A stretch of DNA of 23,599 bases from JBEKZQ01 sp049509675 (GTDB taxonomy: Bacteria; Planctomycetota; Planctomycetia; Pirellulales; Thermoguttaceae), in assembly GCA_049509675.1 (NCBI GenBank), contig JBEKZQ010000023.1, positions 1 through 23,599 on the forward strand, in the 5' to 3' direction. The stretch's first letter is position 1; each line of letters opens with the position of its first letter. This document shows, piece by piece, positions 7,875 through 16,278 of the stretch. Both the position numbers and the translations under genes were made by a program. The notes beneath the pieces are model-generated. The model worked only from the letters and a program-made list of their open reading frames with translations, had not been told where the DNA came from and did no database searches.

Positions 7875-9761
7875 CTAAAACCCTTCCTTCGGGTGCATGT
7901 TGCGGAGCATTTGATGGCAGCGGTCGCGAATCTCGGCGGCGAAGTTGCGAGCTTCCGCATCGCCCGCGTCGTGCAGCAAAATCTCCTGCCGCAGGGCCTT
8001 GACGTACTGGCGGCAACGGGAGACCCTCTCGTCCTGCTCGTTGCCGAGATCGCGAATCCTGGCGATGCCGGCAACTTCCGCGTACTGGTCCTGCTTGATC
8101 AGCGCGACGAGCTCGGGCACCCGGTCCTTCCAGTAGGCTTCCGAGCCGGCGCCATCGAAGCGGTGCCGGCCGATGTCAGCGTTGAGCCGCTTGACATGGA
8201 GCATGGCCTTCTCGGCCAGCGGTCTGATCACGGGGTTCCCGGCCGACTCCCGTTGGCAGAACGCGGCCATGTCGGCGCCCCACTTGCGGTACTCGCGCAG
8301 GCGGTCGTGGACGGCGTGGACGAAGTACCACATTTCCTCTACCGCCTGAATGAGGTGGGCCTTGGTCTTCTCGTCCAGCGGCTCGAAGCCCCCGCCCGGC
8401 CGCTTCTTGAACTGGCGCGTAATCGGCGCGATGTGGTCGTTCCACAGGCCGCAGGTGGCGTAGGAAAGGATCGGGCGGTCGCCGCCGGCCGGCTGCGGCT
8501 TGACGCCGGCCAGATCGAGTACGTACTGGCAGGGCCCGGTGCCCAACGTCTCCCGCATGAGGTCGACCGGCGTGAAGACGGTAAGCGGCGTGGCCGCGAC
8601 GCGGCCGAGCGGGTAGATGACGACTCGGTCATAGACGTTGGGCGGCAGCTTATTGTTGCGCGCGGCCCTGTCGGCGTAGAGGCACAAGCGGACCTCGTCG
8701 CCCTTGAAGACGGCCGGGTAGAGGAAGAAGCTTGCCAGCGACTCCTGCCAGATCTGCGGCGCGTTCTCGTCGCCGCGCTCCCACCACTTTTCCGGTCGCG
8801 GGTTGCTCGTGGCGGCGGCGAAGCGGGCGTCCAAGGCGTCGGTGCCGCGCTCCCACCACCGATTGGTCCGCGGACTGCTGGTGCTCTGGAACTCGAACGA
8901 CTGGTTGCGCGTGGGCCAGTCTTCCATGCTCTTCCCCTCGGCCACGATGAAGTCGCCTCGCCACCTGGCTTCAAAGGGCCGCTTCCAGGCGATCGTCGTG
9001 GGCTTGTAGGCCGGCAAGCCGCCGGCGTCCTGGTCGTGCCAGATGCCCTTGTGCTCGAGGATGCCGACGTACACCGGCTTGTTCTGGAACTCGATCCGCG
9101 CCGCGGAGACGCGGCGGGCCCGGCCCGCGCCGGTGAAGACGAGGTCGACTTGCGGGTCGGGGCCTTCCTTGACGACCCTGCCGGCGGATGCCCCGGCGCT
9201 GCCGCGGGCGGACAACTTCAGATTGCCCGGCCAGACGCACATTACCATGCTGTCGCCACCCTCGATGAACTGCAAGAGGAAGTTCTCCGCCGGCACGCTG
9301 AGGGTGGCGGCGGCGAACCTCACCGGGTCGAAGACCACGTCGTCGGCGAAGAAGTCGGGCAGGGCGACGTACCGCGCGCCCGCTCGGACCTCAACGCTGG
9401 CCGCGCTGTTGCCCGGGTTGACCTTGACGAACACACCCGCGCCAAGGGTGATCTCCGCCTGGGCGGCCCCCGCGGTGAGGCGGAGGACGCGCTCGCCGGC
9501 CGCGTCCTCCACGACCTCGGCCTTGCTGATGGGAGCGCTGTGGGCCGCGCCGGCCGCCAGAATGGCGATCTCCGCGCGTTGGACGCTTTCCGCCGACTTG
9601 AAGTGCAACGCAGCCGCCGGCCGGCCGGGCACGGCCGTGACGCGGAGCGATTGATTCTCCAGCGATGCTCCGCCCTCGCCCGCCCGTTGCGCTTCGGCCC
9701 GCGCAGCCAGCGAGCAGTTCCAAAACACCGCCACCGCAATCAGCAACCTGATCCGCTCCAC
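7875..9761 (-). CDS. Large exported protein of unknown function
   Basis: The protein has 628 residues from GTG 9761, with AAGGA about seven bases upstream. A signal peptide (MERIRLLIAVAVFWN, cleavage near residue 22) is followed by a beta-rich half (about 30-300) and a mostly helical C-terminal part (about 430-628) with many Lys/Arg/Glu. I do not recognise the family. Two copies of a WWERG motif (RWWERG 301-306 and KWWERG 325-330) lie 24 residues apart; their DNA shares a 16-base identity. Single motifs such as GILEHKGIWHDQDAGGLPAY and CGLWNDHIAPITRQFKKR look conserved but are not assigned. It diverges from the GH89 operon and could share its regulation, which would suggest a carbohydrate-related role; this is inference. 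Confidence 0.85.
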   Translation of the reverse strand: MERIRLLIAVAVFWNCSLAARAEAQRAGEGGASLENQSLRVTAVPGRPAAALHFKSAESVQRAEIAILAAGAAHSAPISKAEVVEDAAGERVLRLTAGAAQAEITLGAGVFVKVNPGNSAASVEVRAGARYVALPDFFADDVVFDPVRFAAATLSVPAENFLLQFIEGGDSMVMCVWPGNLKLSARGSAGASAGRVVKEGPDPQVDLVFTGAGRARRVSAARIEFQNKPVYVGILEHKGIWHDQDAGGLPAYKPTTIAWKRPFEARWRGDFIVAEGKSMEDWPTRNQSFEFQSTSSPRTNRWWERGTDALDARFAAATSNPRPEKWWERGDENAPQIWQESLASFFLYPAVFKGDEVRLCLYADRAARNNKLPPNVYDRVVIYPLGRVAATPLTVFTPVDLMRETLGTGPCQYVLDLAGVKPQPAGGDRPILSYATCGLWNDHIAPITRQFKKRPGGGFEPLDEKTKAHLIQAVEEMWYFVHAVHDRLREYRKWGADMAAFCQRESAGNPVIRPLAEKAMLHVKRLNADIGRHRFDGAGSEAYWKDRVPELVALIKQDQYAEVAGIARIRDLGNEQDERVSRCRQYVKALRQEILLHDAGDAEARNFAAEIRDRCHQMLRNMHPKEGF

Positions 9762-9783
9762 GTGGTGTTCCTTGGAATATATG

Positions 9784-9796
9784 GTGAACAGTTCAC
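9784..9796. promoter_or_regulatory. 13-bp palindrome, possible operator
   Basis: GTGAAC-A-GTTCAC is a perfect palindrome 23 bases before the GTG start of the large exported protein. It lies in the region between divergent genes. The symmetry suits a dimeric repressor site, but no regulator gene is nearby. Confidence 0.35.
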
Positions 9797-9816
9797 GGGG
9801 TTCTTACCCTTGTCAC

Positions 9817-9843
9817 GCCTGCCGGAACCCCCTCCCGGCAGGC
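9817..9843. repeat. Hairpin with nine-base stem
   Basis: GCCTGCCGG (9817-9825) pairs with CCGGCAGGC (9835-9843) around a nine-base loop. It lies in the divergent intergenic region, in the presumptive leader of the minus-strand gene. Confidence 0.6.
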
Positions 9844-9854
9844 CGGCGACTGTG

Positions 9855-9883
9855 ATCTTGATCGGCGAAAGTGACGTTGTCAA
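9855..9883 (-). promoter_or_regulatory. Possible promoter of the large exported protein gene
   Basis: On the minus strand a perfect TTGACA (9883-9878) is followed after 17 bases by CAAGAT (9860-9855). The spacing and -10 sequence are the same as in the candidate at 6842-6870. The leader would be about 87 bases and would carry both the 9817 hairpin and the 9784 palindrome. Confidence 0.35.
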
Positions 9884-9941
9884 GCACTCCTGCGTCCATG
9901 ATCGGCATGGAAGAACTGCCCAGGAGAACTGCCGTGGCGAG

Positions 9942-9970
9942 TTGACTTTTGCGTTCCGCTGGGCGAAACT
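9942..9970 (+). promoter_or_regulatory. Weak promoter candidate for the GH89 operon
   Basis: TTGACT (9942-9947) is a good -35. With 17 bases of spacing the -10 would be GAAACT (9965-9970), which is poor. The region upstream of 10029 offers nothing better. Confidence 0.25.
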
Positions 9971-10028
9971 AATCGGCGCGTTTGGGAAGCACCGCGTGGA
10001 TCTCTTCCGCCCCGGGAGATGAACGCTC

Positions 10029-12200
10029 ATGAAACGCCGTATTCTTCCGGCCGTCGCGATGGTTGTGCTGTTGGGTGCTGCACCTCTCCGGGCCGCATCG
10101 CCTGAAGAGGCGGTGGGCAATCTGCTGGAGCGAATCCTGCCCGGGCGGTCGCAGGAGTTCGTCTTCCAGACCATTCCGCCGCAAAATGGCCGCGACGTGT
10201 TCGAACTGGAAAGCCGCGACGGCCGACTGTTCGTTCGCGGCAACTCGGCGCTCTCGATGGCCTTCGGACTGAACTGGTACTTGAAGTACTACGGCCACTC
10301 GAACGTATCGATCAACGGCCGGCAACTGAGCCTGCCGCGCCCGCTGCCGGCGTTGGACAAGACGTTCCGTCTGGCCAGTTGGGCCAGGTCGCGTTACCTG
10401 CTCAACTACTGCACGTTCGGCTATGTGAAGCCGTGGTGGGACTGGCCGCAATGGGAACGGTTCATCGACTGGATGGCCTTGAACGGCGTCAACATGCCGT
10501 TGGCCGTTACGGGGCAGGAGGGCGTCTGGCAGGCCGTTTGCCGCAAGTTCGGCATGACGGACGCCGAGATCGAGACCTTCCTGCCAGGCCCGCCGTATCT
10601 GCCCTTTTGTTGGATGGGATGCCTGGACAGCCACGGCGGCCCGTTGCCGAGGAATTGGACGGCAAGACACGTCGAACTGCAGCGGAAGATCCTCTCCCGC
10701 GAGCGCGAGTTGGGCATGACTCCCGTGCTGCAGGGCTTCACCGGTCACGTGCCCGAGGCACTGCTGAAAAAGTTCCCCGGCGTCAAGTCGCAGCACGTCC
10801 ATTGGGTTGAATTCGACACCTGCATGCTCGACCCGCAGGAACCGCTGTTCCGGAAAATCGCCCGAACGTTCATCGAGGAGCAGACTCAGTTGTTCGGAAC
10901 GGATCATCTCTACGATGCCGACTCGTTCATTGAAATGACGCCGCCCAGTGGTGATCTGAGCTATTTGGCCCAGGTCAGCCGAGCCATCTACCAAGGCATG
11001 GCGCAGGCCGATCCCAAGGCCGTATGGCTGCTCCAAGGCTGGACGTTCATGCACCAGGCGCGGTTCTGGACGCAAGACCGGGTCAAGACCTTCTGCGACG
11101 CGGTGCCGAACGACCGCATGCTGATCTTGGATCTTTTTTGCGAATCCGCGCCGATGTGGGAAAAGACGCAAGGGTTCTGCGGCAAGCCGTGGGTCTGGTC
11201 GCTGGTATACAATTTTGGCGATACGAGCGTGTTGGGCGGCTCCGGGCCACTGCGGCGCGTACACGACCTGGGCGGCGTGCGAAAGCACCCGCTGGGGCGG
11301 AAGCTCGACGGCGTCGGCCTCTTGATGGAAGGCTACGGCCACAACCCGCTGGTCTTCGACCTGCTGTATGAAATGGCCTGGCGCGACGACGTGGATCTGG
11401 CCGCCTGGGTGCGGGAGTACGCCCGCTTCCGTTATGGAAAGCGCAGCGCCGACGCGGAGACGGCCTGGGCCCTGCTGAACACGGGCATTTACGATCGCGG
11501 CGTGGGCGGCCAGACCATCGTCACCGCGATGCCGGCCGCCGGGCGAGGGTACACGACGTACCCTGCGGCGCCGCTTGCCAAAGCGTGGCACTCGCTCTTG
11601 CAGGCCGAGCAGGACCTGGGCTTCTCGGACACCTATCGCCACGATCTGGTCAACATTGCCCGACAGGCGCTTTCCAACCACGCGGGCCAACTCTATGCCC
11701 GAACCACGGCGGCCTACAGCGCCCGGGACGCGGCCGCCTATCGCAAGGCCTCCGGGGAGTTTCTGCAACTGATCCGCGACCTCGACGACCTTTTGGCCAC
11801 GAACGACGAGTTTCTGCTGGGCGCGTGGATCGAAGACGCCAGGCGCTGGGGCCAAACCGACCAGGAGCGCGCGAGGCTTGAGTGGAACGCCCGACGCGTG
11901 CTGACGCTGTGGGGAAAAACGCCCGCCCTGCGCGATTACGCCTGGAAGGAATGGTCCGGCATGTTGTCCGGGTTCTATGCCAAGCGATGGGAGTTGTTCT
12001 TCGCTCGCCAGTTGGACGCATTGGAGGCAAAGAAACCGTTCGACCAGGATGCATGCCGTGCCGAGTTGCTGAAGTTGGAAGAGCGATGGGCCGGCGGGAC
12101 CGAATCCTATCCATCGCAACCCGTCGGCGACAGCGCCCGGGTCGCCCGCAGGCTGTATGAAAAGTACATGCAGGCCGGGCCTGCCTTCAAGGGGTCATAA
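10029..12200 (+). CDS. Alpha-N-acetylglucosaminidase (NAGLU, glycoside hydrolase family 89)
   Basis: This 723-residue exported protein (signal peptide 1-22, ending PLRA) releases terminal alpha-linked N-acetylglucosamine by the retaining GH89 mechanism. The human homologue acts on heparan sulphate. The NAGLU domain order is complete: an N-terminal alpha/beta domain (SALSMAFGLNWYLKYYG), a TIM barrel from FRLASWARSRYLLNYCTFGY through WPQWERFIDWMALNGVNMPL, and a helical C-terminal domain. From alignment by eye, the two catalytic glutamates are E302 in DADSFIEMTPPSGD and E434 in LMEGYGHNPLVFD. They are 132 residues apart, against 130 in the human enzyme (E316, E446). The DLAAWVREYARFRYG signature also matches. 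ATG 10029 has GGGAGA upstream. It is the first of four closely spaced exported genes. Confidence 0.95.
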   Translation: MKRRILPAVAMVVLLGAAPLRAASPEEAVGNLLERILPGRSQEFVFQTIPPQNGRDVFELESRDGRLFVRGNSALSMAFGLNWYLKYYGHSNVSINGRQLSLPRPLPALDKTFRLASWARSRYLLNYCTFGYVKPWWDWPQWERFIDWMALNGVNMPLAVTGQEGVWQAVCRKFGMTDAEIETFLPGPPYLPFCWMGCLDSHGGPLPRNWTARHVELQRKILSRERELGMTPVLQGFTGHVPEALLKKFPGVKSQHVHWVEFDTCMLDPQEPLFRKIARTFIEEQTQLFGTDHLYDADSFIEMTPPSGDLSYLAQVSRAIYQGMAQADPKAVWLLQGWTFMHQARFWTQDRVKTFCDAVPNDRMLILDLFCESAPMWEKTQGFCGKPWVWSLVYNFGDTSVLGGSGPLRRVHDLGGVRKHPLGRKLDGVGLLMEGYGHNPLVFDLLYEMAWRDDVDLAAWVREYARFRYGKRSADAETAWALLNTGIYDRGVGGQTIVTAMPAAGRGYTTYPAAPLAKAWHSLLQAEQDLGFSDTYRHDLVNIARQALSNHAGQLYARTTAAYSARDAAAYRKASGEFLQLIRDLDDLLATNDEFLLGAWIEDARRWGQTDQERARLEWNARRVLTLWGKTPALRDYAWKEWSGMLSGFYAKRWELFFARQLDALEAKKPFDQDACRAELLKLEERWAGGTESYPSQPVGDSARVARRLYEKYMQAGPAFKGS

Positions 12201-12211
12201 GGAGTCTTCCA

Positions 12212-14806
12212 ATGCGTGCGCGAGTTCTCGCCGTTGCGTCTTGCTGCGTGGCTCTAACGTTTGCCATGTCTGCCGCCGGCGAGGAGGCGTTCAGCACCAG
12301 GCCGACCGCGGTCCGCGACGGCGGCAAGGTGAAAATCGCCTTTGCCGTCGCCCTGCCGACTGACGTGGAGGTGGCTGTCCTGGATGCGCAGGGCAAGGTG
12401 GTCCGCCATCTGGCGGCCGGCGTGCTCGGCGGCGAGAATCCACCGCCCAAGCCGCTTCGAGCCGGGTTGAAACAGCAGTTGACATGGGACGGCGCGGACG
12501 ATGCCGGCGTGCCGGCCGTGGGCGGGCCGTTCCAAGTGCGCGTGCGTGCCGGCACGCGCGCCAGGCTCGGCAAGGTGATCGGCTTCGATCCGTACCGTCT
12601 TACGCGCGTACATGGGTTGGCAACCGACGATCAAGGCAACCTCTACGTTCACTTCAGCCCGATGTACGGCGGCGGGGCCGACTGGGACGTGGTGCGCGTC
12701 TTTGACTCCTCCGGCAAGTATCTGCGGACGATCTGGCCGCCGCCGGCCAGTCTCAGCCCGCAGCAGTTCCAGGGATTGCCGCAGGCGGTCGGTCCGGACA
12801 TCGACCCGCAACTACTGTGCCCGGCCAACTATGAAGCCTTGCTGCCCAAGCTGTTCCCCGACCCCTCCGACATCGTGATGTTGGGCAGCCGGGTCGTCCA
12901 GGGGAAGCTAAACTTCCTCACCCTGGGCGGCGGGATGAAGATCATGAGCATTAGCGCCGCCGACGGCAGTTGCCCCAATGAGGTCGTGCGCGGCCGTCTG
13001 GTCCGCTTATGGGGCGAAAAGGCCGCGCCCGACCGCGAGGGGGCGGATTTCGTCGGGCCGTTCTGTGGCGCGGCCGCGCCCGACGGCAAGACCATCTACC
13101 TGGCAGGACTTCAAGGCAAGACCAAGAACCTGGCCCTGTGGAAGAAGGGCCGCGTCCACGCCATCGACATGACCGCCCCGTTGCTGCCGGTGTCGGCCGG
13201 CTGGCAGAAGGAACCTATGCTCGGTCTGTTCGAGATGAGGACCTTCGCGGAAGTGCCGATCCCGAATGACGTCGCGCTGGTCGAGCAGCCATTTAACGAC
13301 TGGGGCTCGCGAATGGGCACATGCGCCGTACATGGCCTGGACGTCGACCCGGACGGCAATCTGTATGCGTGCGATCGGGCCAACGACTGCATTGTCGTGT
13401 TCGATGCGGCCGGCAGGCTTCTGGGCAAGATTGCCGTTCGGCAGCCACACGAGGTGGCGGTCCATCCGCGGACCGGCGCCATCTATGTGCTCGCCCGCGG
13501 CTGGAAGGACAAACGGGCGGCGCCCGTCAGCCTGATCAAGCTGAGCGGCTACAAAGCCGGCAAGGAAGTCGCCCGGCTTGATTTCGATCAGCCGGCCGCC
13601 ATGAACCCGCGACTGGCGTTGGACTCCTCAGGCGATCCGGCCGCCGTTTGGGTCTCCTGCCTGGGCGCGCAGGGCGGGCTGATCAAACTTGTGGACCACG
13701 GCGGCACGTTCAAACCGACGGTGGACATCGCGGAGCGGGTTTCTCCCCAAGGGCTCGACTGCCTGTGGTACTGCTGGGTCAATCCGGTCACCGATGAGGT
13801 GTTCGTGCATGACGGCTGGGGCGGCGACAAGTACGGCAAGGGCCGCACGCTGGCCCGCTTCGACGGCCGCAGCGGCAAGCGGCTGGAGTGCAAATTCAAT
13901 GCGCTGGACATGGCCTTCGACCTGAGCGGCAACGTGTACTTCAGCGGCCAAGGGGCCTATACCACGCCCGTCTGGCGATTGACGCCGGAGTTGAAGCCGC
14001 TGCCCTTTGCCGGCACCGATCGCAACGTGACCACCGGCCGGGACATCTACGGCAAGTACGGCTGGGGCCATTGCCAGAAGGGCCTGTGCGTCGCCCGCGA
14101 CGGAAGCCTCTTCGCGTTCCACATGAAGACCTGGTCGCTCTACACGGTGGTCCGCTGGACGCCGGCCGGCAAAGCAGTCGACGGGTTCGTCACCGGCGAC
14201 TTTCCGGAAACACGCGCCGGCTGCCTGAAAATCGACGCGGCGGGCAACCTCTACGTCGGCATGCCGGGCTACCCCAAGAGCGGCAAACCGCCGGTATCCG
14301 CCGCGGGCGACACCATGTCCGCCAGCGTCGTCAAGTTGAAACCTGCGTCCGAAAGCTTCTCCTCGGCCGGGAAGATCAAGAGGCCCGAAACGGCAATCGA
14401 CTGGGCAGGCCGAAACTCTACAGGCTGGCTCAGCGGCATGATCCGCGCCTATCCGGACCTGGCGCCGAACGGTGCGTCGGCAAGCGGCTGTACGTGCAAG
14501 GAGTCGCGATTCGATCTGGATCTCTACGGGCGGCTCTATCTGCCCAACGTGCTATGCTATCGCATGACGCTGCTCGACAACGCGGGGAACGTCATCCTGA
14601 AAGCGGGCCAATATGGCAACGCCGACTCGCAAGGCGACCGGCCCGAGAGCCCCATCCGGAAACCGGCGATTCCCTTGGGTTGGCCCATGACCGTGGGCGC
14701 AGCGCCCGACCACGGCCACGTCTATGTGGGCGACGTGATCAACAGCCGCGTCGTGCGGATCGACCTGAGTTGGGCGGCCGAGACCGCGTGCGATGCCAAC
14801 AAGTAA
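12212..14806 (+). CDS. Exported NHL-type beta-propeller with FlgD-like domain
   Basis: This 864-residue protein starts 11 bases after the GH89 gene, with AAGGAG overlapping that gene's stop codon. A signal peptide (cleavage near residue 23) is followed by a FlgD-like Ig module at about 35-113 (VEVAVLDAQGKVVRHLAAG, LTWDGADDAGVPAVGGPFQVRV). NHL/SMP-30-type propeller strands make up the rest: HGLATDDQGNLYVHF, HGLDVDPDGNLYACDRANDCIVVFD, LKIDAAGNLYVGMPGY, HVYVGDVINSRVVRIDL. No catalytic residues can be assigned. Such proteins probably bind ligands or surfaces outside the cytoplasm. Its tight coupling to GH89 and to the dehydrogenase suggests a place in the same glycan-processing system, but that is inference from context. 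Confidence 0.9.
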   Translation: MRARVLAVASCCVALTFAMSAAGEEAFSTRPTAVRDGGKVKIAFAVALPTDVEVAVLDAQGKVVRHLAAGVLGGENPPPKPLRAGLKQQLTWDGADDAGVPAVGGPFQVRVRAGTRARLGKVIGFDPYRLTRVHGLATDDQGNLYVHFSPMYGGGADWDVVRVFDSSGKYLRTIWPPPASLSPQQFQGLPQAVGPDIDPQLLCPANYEALLPKLFPDPSDIVMLGSRVVQGKLNFLTLGGGMKIMSISAADGSCPNEVVRGRLVRLWGEKAAPDREGADFVGPFCGAAAPDGKTIYLAGLQGKTKNLALWKKGRVHAIDMTAPLLPVSAGWQKEPMLGLFEMRTFAEVPIPNDVALVEQPFNDWGSRMGTCAVHGLDVDPDGNLYACDRANDCIVVFDAAGRLLGKIAVRQPHEVAVHPRTGAIYVLARGWKDKRAAPVSLIKLSGYKAGKEVARLDFDQPAAMNPRLALDSSGDPAAVWVSCLGAQGGLIKLVDHGGTFKPTVDIAERVSPQGLDCLWYCWVNPVTDEVFVHDGWGGDKYGKGRTLARFDGRSGKRLECKFNALDMAFDLSGNVYFSGQGAYTTPVWRLTPELKPLPFAGTDRNVTTGRDIYGKYGWGHCQKGLCVARDGSLFAFHMKTWSLYTVVRWTPAGKAVDGFVTGDFPETRAGCLKIDAAGNLYVGMPGYPKSGKPPVSAAGDTMSASVVKLKPASESFSSAGKIKRPETAIDWAGRNSTGWLSGMIRAYPDLAPNGASASGCTCKESRFDLDLYGRLYLPNVLCYRMTLLDNAGNVILKAGQYGNADSQGDRPESPIRKPAIPLGWPMTVGAAPDHGHVYVGDVINSRVVRIDLSWAAETACDANK

Positions 14807-14833
14807 TGAGACTTCAACCTCCGGAGACTTAAC

Positions 14834-16225
14834 GTGAAAACATCCCGTCGTCAGTTCATCGGTTCGGCGGCCGCGGTGGCGGCGGCCACGCTCGTTCCTC
14901 GCCACGTATTGGGCGGCCCCCGCTTCATTCCGCCCAGCGAGAAAATCAACGTCGCCCTGGTGGGCGCGGGCGGGCAAGGACGCACCAACATGCGGACGTT
15001 GTTCCAGGAGCCCGACGTCCAGGTGATCGCCGTGGCCGATCCTGCCGAACACTGGAATATCGATGCCTTCTACTACGGGGGCGAAGCCGGACGCAAGCCG
15101 GCCAAGGCGGAGATCGAAAAACAGTACCGTGCGAAGACACCCAACTTCCGCTGCGCCGAGTATGAAGACTTCCGCGTGATGCTCGAACGGGAGAAGGCCG
15201 TCGACGCCGTCCTCTGCGCCACGCCGGACCACCTGCACGCCTACGTGTCGGTGTTGGCCATGCGGGCAGGCAAGCACGTGTACTGCGAGAAACCGCTCAC
15301 GCACAACATCTGGGAGGCCCGCAAGGTGGCCCAGGTGGCCAAGGAAACGGGTGTCGCCACGCAGTTGGGCAATCACGGGCATTCCCGCGACACGATCCGG
15401 CAGACCTGCGAGTGGATCTGGGACGGCGTGATCGGCCCGGTCAGCGAGGTCCATGTCTGGGTACGTGCGGGACGTTTCAACCCGTCGCTCACGGGCAGAC
15501 CAACGGATGCTGTTGCCCTGCCCGCCGGACTCAACTGGGACTTGTGGCTCGGCCCGCGCGAGCCCCGGCCGTTCCATCCGGCCTACGCGCCGGTCCGCTG
15601 GCGCGACTTCTGGGCCTTCGGCACGGGCACGATGGGCGATTTCGGCTGCCACGATCTGGACAACTCGCTATGGGCCCTGGACCTCGACGTGCCGCGGAGC
15701 GTGGAAGCCTTCCCGGCCGGCGACATGAATGGCGAGATCGCGCCCCACGGCGAAATCTGCTACTACCAGTTCGGTCCCCGCGGCGACAAGCCCCCGGTCA
15801 AGATCACCTGGTACGACGGCGGATTGCAGCCTCCCTGGCCGCAGGACATGGGCCTGGGGCGGCCGTTGCCCGACCACGGCGTCCTCTTCATCGGCAGCAA
15901 GGGGAAGCTGCTCACCGAGGGCTGGGCCGGCCAGCAGCGGCTGCTCCCCTACGAGCGAACCGCGTCCTACAAGAAGCCGCCCAAGACCCTGCCCCGTTCC
16001 AAGGGACATCACCGCGACTGGCTCGACGCCTGCAAAGGCGGGCCGAGCGCCAGTTCCAACTTCCAGTACGGCGCCAGGCTCACCGAGTTGGTGCTGCTGG
16101 GAGTCCTTGCCCTCCGCCTCGGCCAGCGAATTACCTGGGACGCGGTCAATCTCAAGGTCCCCGGCGTGGCCAAGGCCGATGCCCTGGTGAACGAGCCGCG
16201 CCGCAAGGGCTGGGAAATCGTCTGA
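14834..16225 (+). CDS. Tat-exported Gfo/Idh/MocA family oxidoreductase
   Basis: The protein has 463 residues from GTG 14834, with GGAG at 14823-14826; it follows the propeller gene by 27 bases. The N terminus is a twin-arginine signal (SRRQFIGSAAAVAAATL, residues 4-20), so it is probably exported folded with its cofactor. The NAD(P)-binding loop is VGAGGQGR (43-50), the family's EKP motif is at 152-154 (YCEKPLTHN), and the C-terminal sugar-binding domain carries GDFGCHDLD with the likely catalytic His273. Members oxidise, reduce or epimerise sugars and inositols. The Tat-exported subgroup is very expanded in planctomycetes. Beside GH89 it may act on released GlcNAc or another sugar of the same glycan; the substrate cannot be read from the sequence. 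Confidence 0.95.
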   Translation: MKTSRRQFIGSAAAVAAATLVPRHVLGGPRFIPPSEKINVALVGAGGQGRTNMRTLFQEPDVQVIAVADPAEHWNIDAFYYGGEAGRKPAKAEIEKQYRAKTPNFRCAEYEDFRVMLEREKAVDAVLCATPDHLHAYVSVLAMRAGKHVYCEKPLTHNIWEARKVAQVAKETGVATQLGNHGHSRDTIRQTCEWIWDGVIGPVSEVHVWVRAGRFNPSLTGRPTDAVALPAGLNWDLWLGPREPRPFHPAYAPVRWRDFWAFGTGTMGDFGCHDLDNSLWALDLDVPRSVEAFPAGDMNGEIAPHGEICYYQFGPRGDKPPVKITWYDGGLQPPWPQDMGLGRPLPDHGVLFIGSKGKLLTEGWAGQQRLLPYERTASYKKPPKTLPRSKGHHRDWLDACKGGPSASSNFQYGARLTELVLLGVLALRLGQRITWDAVNLKVPGVAKADALVNEPRRKGWEIV

Positions 16226-16268
16226 ACGCAGAATTGGAAATAAACACTGAGGGCGTGCCACCCAACGC

Positions 16269-16274
16269 GGAGGT
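16269..16274 (+). promoter_or_regulatory. Strong ribosome-binding site deciding the start at 16279
   Basis: GGAGGT ends four bases before ATG 16279. The alternative in-frame ATG at 16405 lies inside a hairpin repeat with no such site, so 16279 is preferred. Confidence 0.65.
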
Positions 16275-16278
16275 AATC

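Noticed and set aside
9920..9932. CCAGGAGAACTGC, matching the end of the 6876-6996 element
   Set aside because: Only 13 bases, with no second end or flanking duplication nearby; chance or a degraded remnant cannot be told apart.
7893..10022. 709-codon plus-strand open frame
   Set aside because: Opposite the large exported protein; composition is that of a reverse-strand shadow.
9969..12119. 716-codon minus-strand open frame
   Set aside because: Covers the GH89 gene, which has clear catalytic motifs on the plus strand.
15412..16278. Upstream extension of the propeller-phosphoesterase frame
   Set aside because: It overlaps the oxidoreductase in another frame, is Arg/Pro-rich, and the strong ribosome-binding site is at 16269-16274.
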